Source: Dactylonectria macrodidyma (Eukaryota; Ascomycota; Sordariomycetes; Hypocreales; Nectriaceae). Taken from it: a DNA stretch of 64,000 nucleotides. Position numbers and translations under genes: made by a program. Every line of letters starts with the position of its first letter. Position 1 is the first letter of the stretch. This document shows positions 1 to 10,500 of the stretch, in pieces. Location of the stretch: contig JAGMUV010000005.1 of assembly GCA_020744425.1 (NCBI GenBank), positions 2,790,001-2,854,000 on the forward strand, written 5' to 3'. The notes below the pieces were generated by a model. It had not been told where the DNA came from. It searched no databases and worked only from the letters and a program-made list of their open reading frames with translations.

Positions 1-1983
1 CAACTATGGACGCCGCGTCGACACCATCCGCTGGTGTCGAACTCGATTGAAGGATCTCAACGTCGAAATTGCCAAGCTACGTCGTCAGCTACGCCGGGGC
101 GATGGCACTACTCTTCCTGCTGCATTCATCGAGTTTGACTCCCAGGAGAGTGCCCAGGCCGCCCACCAGGTTGTCACTCATCACCGCCCTATGCAAATGG
201 CACCACGCATCCTCGGGATCCGTCCTGATGAGGTCGTTTGGAGCGCTCTGAGAATGAGATGGTGGGAACGGATTATTCGGCGGTTCCTCATCATGGGCCT
301 CATCACTGTCGCCATCATCTTCTGGTCTGTCCCATCAGCACTCATTGGTGTTATCTCCAACGTGTCCTTTCTAGCCAAGAACGTTTTCTTCCTCGAGTGG
401 CTTCTCATGCTGCCCAAACCTATTCTTGGCTTCTTGCAAGGTTTTGTCCCCGCCATGGCCCTGTCTTTTTGGATGTCCCTCGTGCCAGCCATGCTGAGAG
501 GTATGTTATTCTCGCCATGTTACTCTGCATGTTGCTGACACGCTTTAGCATGCGCCGAAGTAGCTGGAGTACCATCTTTTGTCTTGATCGAACTCTTCGT
601 CCAAAACGCCTACTTTGTCTTCCAGGTCGTCCAGGTTTTCCTCATCACCACGCTGACATCTGCTGCCTCGGCCGCCTTCATGAAGATCCTCGAGAACCCC
701 GTTTCCGCCAAGGATCTCCTCGCAGAGAACCTCCCCAAGGCATCAAATTTTTATCTGTCTTATATTCTCGTGCAGTGCTTGGTGGTTGGCTCCACCAACA
801 TGTTGCATCTGTTTGAACTCGCCCGACAGTTTATCTTTTCCAAGATAGCGCAGGTCCCGAGAGCTCGTTTCAATGTCTGGTATAAGCTGCGCCCGCCACG
901 CTGGGGCGGCATCTTCCCTGTGTTCTCCAACATGGCCGTCATTGGTAGGCGTTTCCCACCGAGTGGAGTGGACCAAACTGACGTGAATTAGCCCTTAGTT
1001 ATACCTGCATTGCGCCACTGGTGCTCGCCTTTGCTTGCATGGGCATGACGTTTGTCGGCCTCATTTATCGATACAATATCCTCTACGTCTTCGATTCCGA
1101 GCTGGATACCAAAGGACTCTTCTACCCACGCGCCCTGCTTCACATTATTACTGGGCTTTATATGGCAGAGATTTGTCTTGTCGGTCTGTTTGCATTGAAC
1201 TCAGGGTTTGGGCCCATGGTTATGATGCTCATGTTCTTTGTTTTTACTGGTCTTGTCCACATTACGCTCATGGACGCCATGACACCGTTGCTACAGAATC
1301 TCCCGCAAACATTGACGCTGGAAGAGCAGATTCAGGAGGAGGAAGCGCTTGCAGCAGAAAGACGGAAGCAAGCTGAGGCTGAAGCGGGTACCGGAGGCGC
1401 CGCCAATGATTATTACGACACGGAGCTCGGTTTTGGCGAAGATGAGTTTGATACGCTCTCCTACAACGGCGAAGATGACGACGATGCACCCCCACCGACG
1501 ACCCGAGCCGTTGAAGGCGCAAGCAGTATGAGGACGTCGATTGCGGATTGGCTCAAGTCGAGCGCCAAGAGCAAGTTGAAGGTGCAGGCCGAAGAGTCGG
1601 GTTTGATACGAGTGCTGAACAAGCTGGGTCTGGCTGGCAGTGAGGATGGCTCCGACTCGCCTCCTGGATTTCTGAAACGATGGATGCACCCCGAGATTTA
1701 CGAAGACTACATCGCTCTCCGCAAGATGATTCCCGACAGCAACCTCCCCGACACTGAATACCCCGAAGACCACACGTTGTCGAGTTACTGGCCTCCGGAG
1801 GTCTGGCAGCCGAGGCCGGTGCTGTGGATTCCCAGGGACGAAGCTCGAATCAGTCGACAGGAGGTGGCACACACGAAGAAGTATACGCCCATCACGGATC
1901 ACGGCACGTCGTTGGACGAGAAGGGACTTATCGTGGTGGATGTGGAAGCAGCGCCGTTCCCACGACACAGGCTTGTGCATTGA
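1..1983 (+). CDS. OSCA/TMEM63 (DUF221) calcium-permeable channel family protein, 5' truncated by window edge
   Basis: The protein is already in frame at base 2 (NYGRRVDTIRWCRTRL), so the start codon lies outside the window. Exons are 1..500, 549..944 and 992..1983; the two introns are 48 and 47 bp, and splicing restores the family segment ALSYTCIAPLVL across the second junction. The visible part has the end of the cytosolic domain that precedes the 7TM core (FIEFDSQESAQAA), then repeated hydrophobic helices, and a hydrophilic C-terminal tail of about 220 residues rich in Glu and Asp. Family knowledge: fungal Csc1/Rsn1/Phm7 relatives are plasma-membrane or ER mechanically or osmotically gated cation channels. 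Whether this is the Csc1 or the Rsn1 branch cannot be settled from this part. Its 3' end faces the oligopeptidase gene, 182 bp away. Confidence 0.9.
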
Positions 1984-2165
1984 ACGAACGTACGAATGCG
2001 TGTTGGGATAGAAGCGCTATGATACCCTCTTTTGCATAGGCGTTTGTGCATTTGATAATACGACGGCGGTTGGTGTATTCATCATCCATCATAATCATGA
2101 CTTGTTCTTGACTTTTACTGGTCTTGTTTCTCCTGTGTCTACTTACCTTTTATTTCTCCCCGTGT

Positions 2166-4422
2166 TTATTTTGTCCCCGATACCTCGGAGTAGTACGCCT
2201 CATCACTGGGATCTCTCCCGAGAAAGTTTTTCAGACTCAAGGCCTCGGGTTGGCCACCGCCTGGCTCTAGGACGCATCGTCTATATCGCAGGCCAACTTC
2301 CGGATCCATGGGGTTGTTCTTGAAGCAGGTCACCCATAGGTTCGTGGCGAACACTTTCGATCTATATTTACATGTTAGTGGCCCGTCGGGGGGTGGTTGA
2401 CTCTGATGAGCACTTACAGGGCGTAGGTAAAGTAGGACGCGTCATAGGCTCGGAAGGGATGAGCAAAGGACGCCTGGCCGATGCCGGTGGTGGTTCGCAA
2501 CCCGACGACGTCTGCCTTGGTCGTGTTCCACAGGGCCGTCGTATCTGTCGCCTGTGCGGCTTCGTGGCTTGCGGCGCTGTGAATGGTGAGGTCAAACAGG
2601 GCCAGGAAGACCTGGTGCAGCATGGCGTGGGCGGCGCCGACGTGCTTGGTCCTTGCGATGGACTCGGCGAGGTCCTGGGGAAGCGTCTCGGGTGGTTGAT
2701 CATCACTCTTCTCCTTGGCTGATGACTCGTTAAGGTAACTGTAGTGGCGGCCGAGACGCTGCAGCACACTAGGGACCCAGATCCAGTTCTCGAGCAGGAT
2801 GCTGGGAATCTCGACAAAGTCGCGGGCGCAGCCGTGGCTGTAGGCGGTGCGCGTGACGAGCTTGTGGATGGCGTGGCCTAGCTCGTGGAACATGGTCTTG
2901 AGCTCCGAGTGTTGTAGTAGCGTCGGCTTGTCGGACGAGCTGGATCGGACGAGGCTGCAGACGAGCGAGGATGATGGGTAGTGTCTGGTGTTGTCGTCGT
3001 TGGTGAAGCCCTGTGGGATAGTGTGTAAGTGACAAGACACCAGTCACGGAGAAGTTTACTAACTGGCTGGACGAGTGAGCTATGGGCGCCAGCATATTTC
3101 CCGTCTCGCGCGTAAAGATCGAGATATAGGTACCCTAGAAAGCCTCTTCCTTGCTCCTCCGAGTCCCACGCGGCGTATACGGTGACATCGTCGTGCCAGG
3201 TCGGGGCGTCAGTCGGCACAAAGACGATGCCGAATATCTCCTCGAAGATGCGCAGCATGCCGTCGAGGCTGTGCCGTACTTCAAAGTACTCAGATACGCG
3301 CTGTGAGTCGACGGAATACCGCTGCTGCTCGAGGATGCGTGCGTAGAATGCCCAGTCCCACGAGTTGAGCGTTGCCAGATCGTCGTTGTCCTCGTCAACC
3401 TTACTGCTATGCTCTTCAATGTACGTCTTCTTCAGAGCATGCAGGACCTCCATCTCATCCTGCGCCAGCGGCTTCAACTCATCGCGAAGCTTGTGTAGGC
3501 GTCCCACGACGCTCTCGACCGAAGGCGCCATCTTGGCCTCGATGCGCAGCTCTGCATGATTCGCGAACCCGAGCATCCTCGCGATACTGTCACGCAGCGT
3601 AACCGCGCGCTCCAGGGCCTCGACGTTCTCCGGGAAGCGGTTCTCCCTCGCCACATGCAGCGCCTTGCGCGTGCGGGCGCTGGTCGCGTGCTTCATGACG
3701 GGCTGCAGGTGGCCGCGCTTGAACGTCACCTTGAGGCTATTCCCGTCTTCTGAGGCTTCCATCGTGTCTAGTTTGCTGGTGGGCACGCCTGCGAGTTGGG
3801 TTCTAGTGAACCATACGCCGTCGTCGGTCTCGCTGAGGGTCTTGCGGGCTGCCACCAGCACGGCGTTGCGCTCTTCCACGGCCGCGAGGTATTCCGCGCG
3901 CCGGGCGTCGTCGGTGATGCCGGCTCCGGCGTTTTGGTACGCCCGGTGTGTCTTGAAGAGCTTGTATGCCGACTCATCATCCAGGGAGACTTCCCCGTTG
4001 CGGTGCTTCTCATAGACGGAAGCCACGAGGCCGGCCACATCACGGCGCATCAAGCTCGCGGCGCCGGCTTTCGCCGTCATCTGCTCGGCCTTGCGTGCGG
4101 CATCGCGGAGCTCCGGGTCGGCGGCGACGGAGGTGAAGATGCGGAAGACGCACAGCTTGCGGGCCGCGGCGTGGTCGTCGCGCAGCAGCGGGCGCAAGAC
4201 GCTCTCAAACGAGGCCGAAGCAGGGGTTACATTCTCCACGAGCCGGTCCTCGAGGGCCTGCGTGCCGCCGATCAGGGACTCCGTCTCGGCGAGGAGTTGG
4301 GCCGGTGCTACGGCGAAGCTTGGGGGTGGTTGTGGCGGGGTTTTAGACTTAGTAGCCATTGTGATCGTCCGCGATGAGATTGTGGAGATGAGGCGGCGTC
4401 GATATGGTGCGGCCGTGAACAT
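2166..4422 (-). CDS. PRD1: Saccharolysin / thimet-type oligopeptidase (M3 zinc metallopeptidase)
   Basis: Exons run 4422..3064, 3010..2418 and 2361..2166; introns are 53 bp (3011..3063) and 56 bp (2362..2417), giving about 715 aa. The M3 zinc site HELGH sits in TMFHELGHAIHKLV, followed by the conserved block with RDFVEIPS and LENW (third ligand Glu). The last exon carries the family end (FLGRDPSDEAYYSEV). Family role: cleaves short peptides in cytosol and the mitochondrial intermembrane space. Three in-frame Met codons are possible: 4491, 4422 and 4359. The 4422 start adds an Arg/Ser-rich stretch (MFTAAPYRRRLISTISSRT) that looks like a mitochondrial presequence; the 4359 start (MATKSKTPPQ) would give a cytosolic form. 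I chose 4422; dual localisation is an inference. Confidence 0.93.
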
Positions 4423-5083
4423 GTCCCTCCCCTTGTGGCGGATGTTGAGTTTCAATAATGCTACACTAGGTGCTGTGGCTTTGTGATACATGTCCCGGGT
4501 GTCTTGGAGTCCATGTCTCAGTTGTCGCCAATATCGGGGCTTGTTGGTCCACCATCAATATCACCCATCTGTGGGTCGCCCCGTCTAATTTCACCTTCAG
4601 GCTTCACAACTCGGCGCTACTGCGCTCTATCACTTCAACCACGCATAACTCGGTGACACATACACATCCCCCTACTTGATCGCCCGACGATCCCTTGCAT
4701 ATTTCAGCCCTAGCGGGATTTTTCTTTGCTTTCTCTAATTAAGCCACGCATGTACTCCGAAATGCCCTCAGCTGAGCCAACCGGTGGTCGATGAGGCGCT
4801 CAGCCCACCTCTTGGCTGAGCTCGGACATGCAGACTACCCAGCTGTGCGACAATACCAGTGTGTCGATCAATGAAGGAAATGGGGATGGTGTTGTCGGGG
4901 AACAGAATTGACTGGAAGGGCAAGGGGAATACAAAGATGGAAGCAGTTCCTTGTCGATATTAGCTCTTGATGCCTTGGATCTGACTTGGCGGAACTCTTC
5001 GAGCATATCACGACAACCGCCTCAGAGAGAGCATATCCGACGAGAAAAGCTTCTATCAGGAGCCTTCCACATCTTCTGACGCA
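4423..5083. other. Divergent intergenic region between PRD1 and the FAD oxidase
   Basis: Shared upstream region of two divergent genes. I see no coding frame with conserved features. The open frames crossing 4868..5359 on the minus strand are opposite the FAD oxidase start and are not supported. The stretch just before 5084 is a CT/CA-rich leader typical of fungal starts. Confidence 0.5.
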
Positions 5084-6556
5084 ATGGGTTGGCTCTCGCT
5101 CGCAGCCGTCACCGCGTCCGTTCTGGTCACCTTCACTACGGCCGACACCTGCGCCTCCGTCGCGGCCCTCGGCAACATCGAGAGCTTCCAGCGTCCTGAA
5201 CCGTCCTACACGGCCGAGCAGGCCGAGTACTGGTCGACAGCTTGCAGCGCCCTCAAGCCTTCGTGCATCCTGTACCCGTCTACGAGTGACGAGGTCGCTG
5301 CGATCCTCGGCATCTTGAGCGCAAACGACGAACGCTTCGCCGTTAAGTCGGGTGGTCACAACCCCAATGACTACTTTGCCAGCGTTGCCGGTGGGCCGTT
5401 GATTTCCACCGCCAGGCTTGACTCCGTCTTGCTGGATCCCACGTCCGGCCGCGTCCGCGTCGGCCCCGGTGCCCGCTGGGACGCCGTAGCGACGGCCCTC
5501 GACGGCTCCGGGTGGACCGTCGTCGGCGGCCGCATCGGCAACGTTGGTGTCGGCGGGCTTCTGCTCGGTGGCGGCCTGTCGTATCTCTCACAGGCCCGCG
5601 GCTGGGCCATGTCGTCGATCCTCGAGATGGACGTGGCCCTAGCCAACGGCACTGTCGTCACTGCTTGCTCGCGCCGTCATCCGGACCTGTTTCGCGCTCT
5701 CAAGGGCGGGGGAAACAGCTTTGGCGTCGTCACGTCCTTTCTGCTGCAGGGGTATCGGCAGGCCAGCCTTGTGTATGGAGGTAACTTGCACTTCGTCCGG
5801 AGTGAGGAGACTGACGCCGGTTTACTCGCGGCCGTCCGTGACTTCACCGAATATAATGTCGATGGCAAGGCTGCCATCATTGTCTCAGCTGCCCGTGCGG
5901 CCGCCGGCGCTGTCGACATCTGGGTCATATTCATCTTCTACGACGGACCTGAGCCGCCCGCTGGCACCTTTGACGACTTTACATCCCTCAAGCCGCTTGC
6001 CAACACGCTCAAGCAACAGTCCTACGCGGAGCTACTAACAAACAACAACGCCTTCGTACAACGGGGCTCTGTGTACACCATCGGCACCGAGACAGTCCCG
6101 TTGCCTTCGGGCTCGGCCGGGCTGGCCGACATCCACGCGCACTGGCGCAACGTCTCAGCGCCAATTCTAGGTCTAGCCGGCGCCGCGGCCATGACTGCAT
6201 ACCAGCCGTTCCCGCGACGCATGGCCCGGGCGGCACGGGCCCGGGGTCTCGATCTGGTAGATATGGATGATAGAGTGGACCGCATTATTGTCGAGTTCAA
6301 CTATAGCCACCTGCTGCAGACCGACTCGCCGCGCATCGACAGGGCTATGAAGGAGACTATAAAGGGGGTTCGAGACAGGGCCTTGCAGTGGCAAGACGGA
6401 GATGCGTTTCTGCCGCTGTTTATGAACGACGGGTATTACTCGCAAGATTACTTTGGGAGGCTGCGGCCGAAACTTCGTCGGTTGGCCAGGAGGGTGGCGG
6501 CTGACGTTGACCCCGAGGGGATATTCCAGCATCGCACGGGAGGGTTCAAGCTCTAA
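5084..6556 (+). CDS. Secreted FAD-linked oxidoreductase (PCMH/BBE-like)
   Basis: Single exon of 490 aa. Residues 1 to about 20 form a secretory signal (MGWLSLAAVTASVLVTFTTA). The FAD-binding PCMH domain follows: the flavinylation His is H92 in KSGGHN, then GVGGLLLGGGLSYLS and the ALKGGGNSFGVVTSF block. The C-terminus has YYSQDYFG and DPEGIFQ, a place where berberine-bridge-like enzymes end. Family role: flavin-dependent oxidation of small molecules (sugars, alkaloids, secondary metabolites) with release of hydrogen peroxide. At the usual second flavin-linking Cys, the sequence reads GGRIGNVGVGG with no Cys, so FAD attachment should be single, through His. No tailoring-enzyme neighbours, so the substrate is unknown. 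Confidence 0.9.
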   Translation: MGWLSLAAVTASVLVTFTTADTCASVAALGNIESFQRPEPSYTAEQAEYWSTACSALKPSCILYPSTSDEVAAILGILSANDERFAVKSGGHNPNDYFASVAGGPLISTARLDSVLLDPTSGRVRVGPGARWDAVATALDGSGWTVVGGRIGNVGVGGLLLGGGLSYLSQARGWAMSSILEMDVALANGTVVTACSRRHPDLFRALKGGGNSFGVVTSFLLQGYRQASLVYGGNLHFVRSEETDAGLLAAVRDFTEYNVDGKAAIIVSAARAAAGAVDIWVIFIFYDGPEPPAGTFDDFTSLKPLANTLKQQSYAELLTNNNAFVQRGSVYTIGTETVPLPSGSAGLADIHAHWRNVSAPILGLAGAAAMTAYQPFPRRMARAARARGLDLVDMDDRVDRIIVEFNYSHLLQTDSPRIDRAMKETIKGVRDRALQWQDGDAFLPLFMNDGYYSQDYFGRLRPKLRRLARRVAADVDPEGIFQHRTGGFKL

Positions 6557-7706
6557 GACAGTTCGAGAGCGAAATTTGATAACACTAGGATTTCTATCAA
6601 AACTGCGGTCAAAGTTTGACTGGTTGCTTCTGCCTTGTACTCTCATGATTTCCCATCACTGCCTGTTGACAGGAAGTCCCAAGTGTCCTGTCATAGCCGA
6701 AGAGGGATCCTCTGCCTGAGAGCTGAGACACCAGTGTTCACACTTAACTTCTGCAAGTGGGTGTTCATTCGTTCGATGATGGTTCAAAAATGGTATCGTA
6801 CTAAAAACCCTATAGAAACCTCTACAAAGCAATGAATATAGTGAGACAAGGATAAGTTCCCGGTCTCTACTGACTAAAGACATGGCTCCCCGCGCAACTT
6901 TCCTATCCTCCAAGTCGTTGAGTAACTCTAAATATGAGTGCCCAATTAGTAAAGCAATGCACAATACAACATAGCAGCATGTCTGTCGACATGGCGATGA
7001 GTTAACTGTCAGTACTCGAGGGGAAGGATGGCTCCTAACCAGTTGGAGAAAGAGAGGGAACGGAAGTCACCTGTTCGAGCATCGGACAAGCTTTGAGATA
7101 ATCTCGATACGTACGTTTGTTATTACTTATAACAGTTTAGATGGTTGTTGAAGGAGTGACTGCATCGCGCTTCCCATATTACTCAGTGGCGCGAGGAGCG
7201 TTGTGCGGGTAGGAGAGTCGCAAGTGATCGATCAGCGTGATGAGGCTAGGAACATTCACAAATGCTCTTGTTAAGACTGCGAAACTGGGAGCAACCTTGA
7301 TGGACCATCTTCTCGAATCCCTTTAAGAAACATGGTGTCGAGGTGCTGGACACCTCCTCACGGATCGATGGTAGAGTCAACTGAACCCCGTTACACATCT
7401 AGTACAGCAACACGGTTAATCTTAAATACAATGAAACTTCAGTAGTTGCAACAGATACAACTAGCAGCTGTTTCTAAGGATGCTAATTCATAGTCCATTT
7501 CACTAATTTATCGCATTTTACATCTTACGTAGACATGTCCATACACTCCATTCAAGCCAGCTTGCACTTACTTAAAAGAGTCAATTACACCAGAATTCCA
7601 CGAGGCAATCTGTTTCAAATATACAATTTTATTCTTGTTACTTAGTCTTCATCTCAGCTTTTATCACTCCCCTCAACGCCAATCCACTGCCACCCAATCA
7701 ATTCCT
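6557..7706. other. AT-rich intergenic region, no gene seen
   Basis: Between the 3' ends of the FAD oxidase and the alcohol dehydrogenase. Composition is visibly more AT-rich than the genes, especially 7080..7640, and only short frames occur on either strand. No repeat, tRNA or known motif was recognised. Confidence 0.5.
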
Positions 7707-8729
7707 CTACTCCATGATCAATACATTTCGAAACCTCGGTTTTCCAGCAATCAAGCTATCTACAGCCTCTTGAACCCTGGAAAACGGGTACTTCTCGATC
7801 ATGCACTTGACGTTGTGCAGCATGGCAAAGCGGATCGCTTCCTCGCTGTCGAGGGCGTGACCACTGGGCCAGCCTTGGATGCTGGCGCCCTTCGTCACGA
7901 GGGCGACGGTGTCGATGGGTACTTCGCCAATGGGTGCAAGACTCAGCAGCTTGCCTTCTACGGCAAGGCCGCCGACGAGAGGGCTGAGAGCTTTGGGGCT
8001 CGGGGCTGTCTGGACGATGATGGCTGCTCCGCCAAGCTTCATCAGCTCGGCGGCAGGGTCGCTCGACTTGGTATTGATGTAGTGGTGAGCGCCTAGCTCC
8101 TTTGCGAACTGGGCCTTGTCGTCGCCCGAAGACAGAACGGCAACCTCGTAGCCCATCCGGTTGGCGTACTGCACAGCGAGGTGGCCGAGTCCGCCGAGGC
8201 CCTGGACGGCGACGAGGGCGCCCTGCTCGACGCCTAGCTTGCGGATGCCGTTGAAGACGGTGACGCCGGCGCACAGCAGCGGGGCGGCCTCGGCCGGGTC
8301 GATCTCGGTGGGCACGCGGACGACGGCCTCGGCACGGAGCAGCACGTACTCGGCGAAGCCGCCGTCCTTGGACACGCCGTTAACAGCCTTATTGTCGCAC
8401 ATCTGGTAGTGGCCGCGCTGGCACTGGCGACACTCGCCGTCGTGGCCGCCGTGCCACGGTCCGCCCACCCGCTCGCCTCCCTTGAACCGGGTGACACCAT
8501 CACCAACCTCGACGACATTGCCGATGATCTCATGACCAGGAACGCGGGGGAACACGTCGCCCATGTGGCCGGTCGCCGTGCCGACATCGGAGAAGCACAC
8601 GCCGCAGGCCAACACCTTGACGAGCACCTCGCCCTTGCCTGGGTGCTGGAGTTCAACATCGCTGATGGCCATGGGCGAGTTGGCTTTCGGCAGGACGACG
8701 GCCTTGTAAGTCTTGGGTAGTGATGTCAT
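7707..8729 (-). CDS. Zinc-dependent alcohol dehydrogenase (MDR family)
   Basis: Single exon, 340 aa. The catalytic zinc ligands are visible: C45 in CGVCFSD and H66 in GHEIIG. The structural-zinc loop has C100, C103 and C111 (DGECRQC...MC), with Asp97/His96 where most relatives have the first Cys. The Rossmann motif GLGGLGHLAVQYA lies near residue 180. Family role: NAD(P)-dependent interconversion of alcohols and aldehydes; fungal members of this subgroup resemble Adh1-type and propanol-preferring enzymes. There is a TATA-like element about 175 bp upstream, suggesting an inducible promoter. Substrate cannot be told from sequence. Confidence 0.93.
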   Translation of the reverse strand: MTSLPKTYKAVVLPKANSPMAISDVELQHPGKGEVLVKVLACGVCFSDVGTATGHMGDVFPRVPGHEIIGNVVEVGDGVTRFKGGERVGGPWHGGHDGECRQCQRGHYQMCDNKAVNGVSKDGGFAEYVLLRAEAVVRVPTEIDPAEAAPLLCAGVTVFNGIRKLGVEQGALVAVQGLGGLGHLAVQYANRMGYEVAVLSSGDDKAQFAKELGAHHYINTKSSDPAAELMKLGGAAIIVQTAPSPKALSPLVGGLAVEGKLLSLAPIGEVPIDTVALVTKGASIQGWPSGHALDSEEAIRFAMLHNVKCMIEKYPFSRVQEAVDSLIAGKPRFRNVLIME

Positions 8730-8902
8730 GATGTTGGCGTTGAAGTTGGAGTTGAAGATCTAGGTGTTTTGGATCTTGACTGAAATGGAAAGTATGAGTC
8801 CTCGACTGATTAAATGAAGTGTTCAAATGGCTCCTAGATGTCTAGATGAGATGTGATGGCACTGAGAGAGACAACTTCACTTTGGGCGTCGAGGCATGCC
8901 TC

Positions 8903-8909
8903 TTTTATA
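8903..8909 (-). promoter_or_regulatory. TATA box of the alcohol dehydrogenase gene
   Basis: Read on the minus strand the sequence is GTATAAAAGA, a consensus TATA box about 175 bp before the ATG at 8729. Spacing allows a leader of roughly 140 nt. Motif match only; no transcript data. Confidence 0.5.
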
Positions 8910-9519
8910 CCAAACCGATACTCTAAACTGAACCGTATCATAGACCGGTAAGCCGGCAGCATTTGTCAAGCCACCGAACGAACCCGAACCGTCATTCGTT
9001 CAAACATCTTATCTCCATGCAGATCATCCGGCGCAGAATGAGCTACAAGCGACGCAATCCCGCGCTGCAAGCTCATGTTTCGTCGGGAATAGCCAGCGAC
9101 CAAAGCAGTAACTGCGGCGATGGTGCCGCCAGGACAGAGTAGCTCCGGACTTTGGGTGCGCTCGCAGCCGCTAGCGATTTGCAATCGTCGGAGATTTACG
9201 TCTCTGGTGAGTGCAAAGCCGCATGCGTCATGATCTGTTGCGTGTCGGAGATGCACTGGCAGATGTTCCAAAGCCGATGGTGTCGGAGCTGGAATTGAAG
9301 TCGGTGATTGGCCTATTTGCCAGTTGATCCGATAATTGATCCGGCCACATCTTCCATGCGGGGCATCATGACTAGCCCAGCCACACCAGGCTCATCTCTC
9401 AGCCACAACATCCCCAGCCGCATCCAAGCCAACCTTTTTTTCACCCCACCATCCACTATCGCATTGTCCGTCTCTACAGCTCGCAAACAAGGCCATTGAC
9501 TCTCCTCCACAAGCCCGCC
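8910..9519. other. Divergent intergenic region between alcohol dehydrogenase and RRP41
   Basis: No supported coding frame. The last 100 bp before 9520 are CA- and CT-rich, as expected for a leader of the RRP41 gene. Confidence 0.45.
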
Positions 9520-10378
9520 ATGCCTCTGGACACATCCACCTACTCGCTAGCGCTCCTACGCGTCGATGGCCGCCGCTGGAACGAGCTGCGCCGGCTCCAC
9601 GCCCAGGTCCGCACGCAAGATGCGGCCGATGGCTCGTCGTACCTCGAGATGGGCCACACAAAGGTCATGTGCGTCGTGACGGGGCCTTCGGAGCAGCAGC
9701 AGCAGCAGCGCCGCGGGCAGGCGTCGCAGCAAAAGGACGTTGCCGCGATCAATGTGAATGTCGTCATTGCCGGCTTCTCGAGCGTGGATCGGAAGAAGAG
9801 CGGACGCAACGATAAGTATGCATTGCAGCTCTTTCAGGAGCTATCCCAAACTGACTTGCGACAGACGAATCCAGGAGATTGAAGTTACGATTGCAAACGC
9901 CCTGGCCGCCAACCTGCACACGCACCTCTTCCCTCACTCCTCCATCACCATCTCCCTGCACGTTCTGTCGCAGGACGGCTCGCTGCTAGCCGCCCTGCTC
10001 AACGCCACCACGCTCGCGCTCATCGATGCCGGAATCCCCATGACCGACTACATCGCCGCCTGCACCGCCGGCTCGACCTCGACCTACTCCGCGGGCGACG
10101 ACTCGGCCGACCCGCTGCTGGACTTGAACAACCAGGAGGAGCAGGAGCTGCCGTACCTAACCGTCGCGACGCTCGGCGGCAGCGATCGCATCGCGGTGCT
10201 GGTGTGCGAGAGCCGTGTCCAAGTCAGCAGGTTGGAGGGCATGCTCGTAGTAGGTGTGGACGGGTGTAAACAAGTCAAGCAGTTTTTGGATCAGATTGTA
10301 AGAGAAAAGGGTGCCGAGATGGTCAGGGAGGGCGCGGTTGAGCAAAGCGACGCCATGGGCATGGTTTTGGATGAATAG
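9520..10378 (+). CDS. RRP41: Exosome RNase PH-like core subunit Rrp41/Ski6
   Basis: Exons 9520..9815 and 9865..10378 with a 49-bp intron; 269 aa. The N-terminus has the family signature LRVDGRRWNELRRL, then ADGSSYLEMGHTKVM, and later HVLSQDGSLLAALLNA and LALIDAGIPMTDYIAA. Family role: one of six RNase PH-like subunits of the nuclear and cytoplasmic RNA exosome ring, catalytically inactive in fungi and animals, channelling RNA to Rrp44. The ATG at 9520 is chosen because it starts just before the conserved block. Oddity: residues about 57 to 72 are an insertion rich in Gln and Arg encoded by a CAG run (near 9700..9730). The gene converges with the ER isomerase gene, 122 bp away. Confidence 0.95.
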
Positions 10379-10500
10379 ATTACGACACGGGGCCATGGTT
10401 GAACAATGTCGGAGTTAGGTAATGATTGAGATACCACAGGTTTGTCCTCAACAGGTTCATGATGCATTGTTCGCGGCTAATCTCACATTCCAAGATACCC

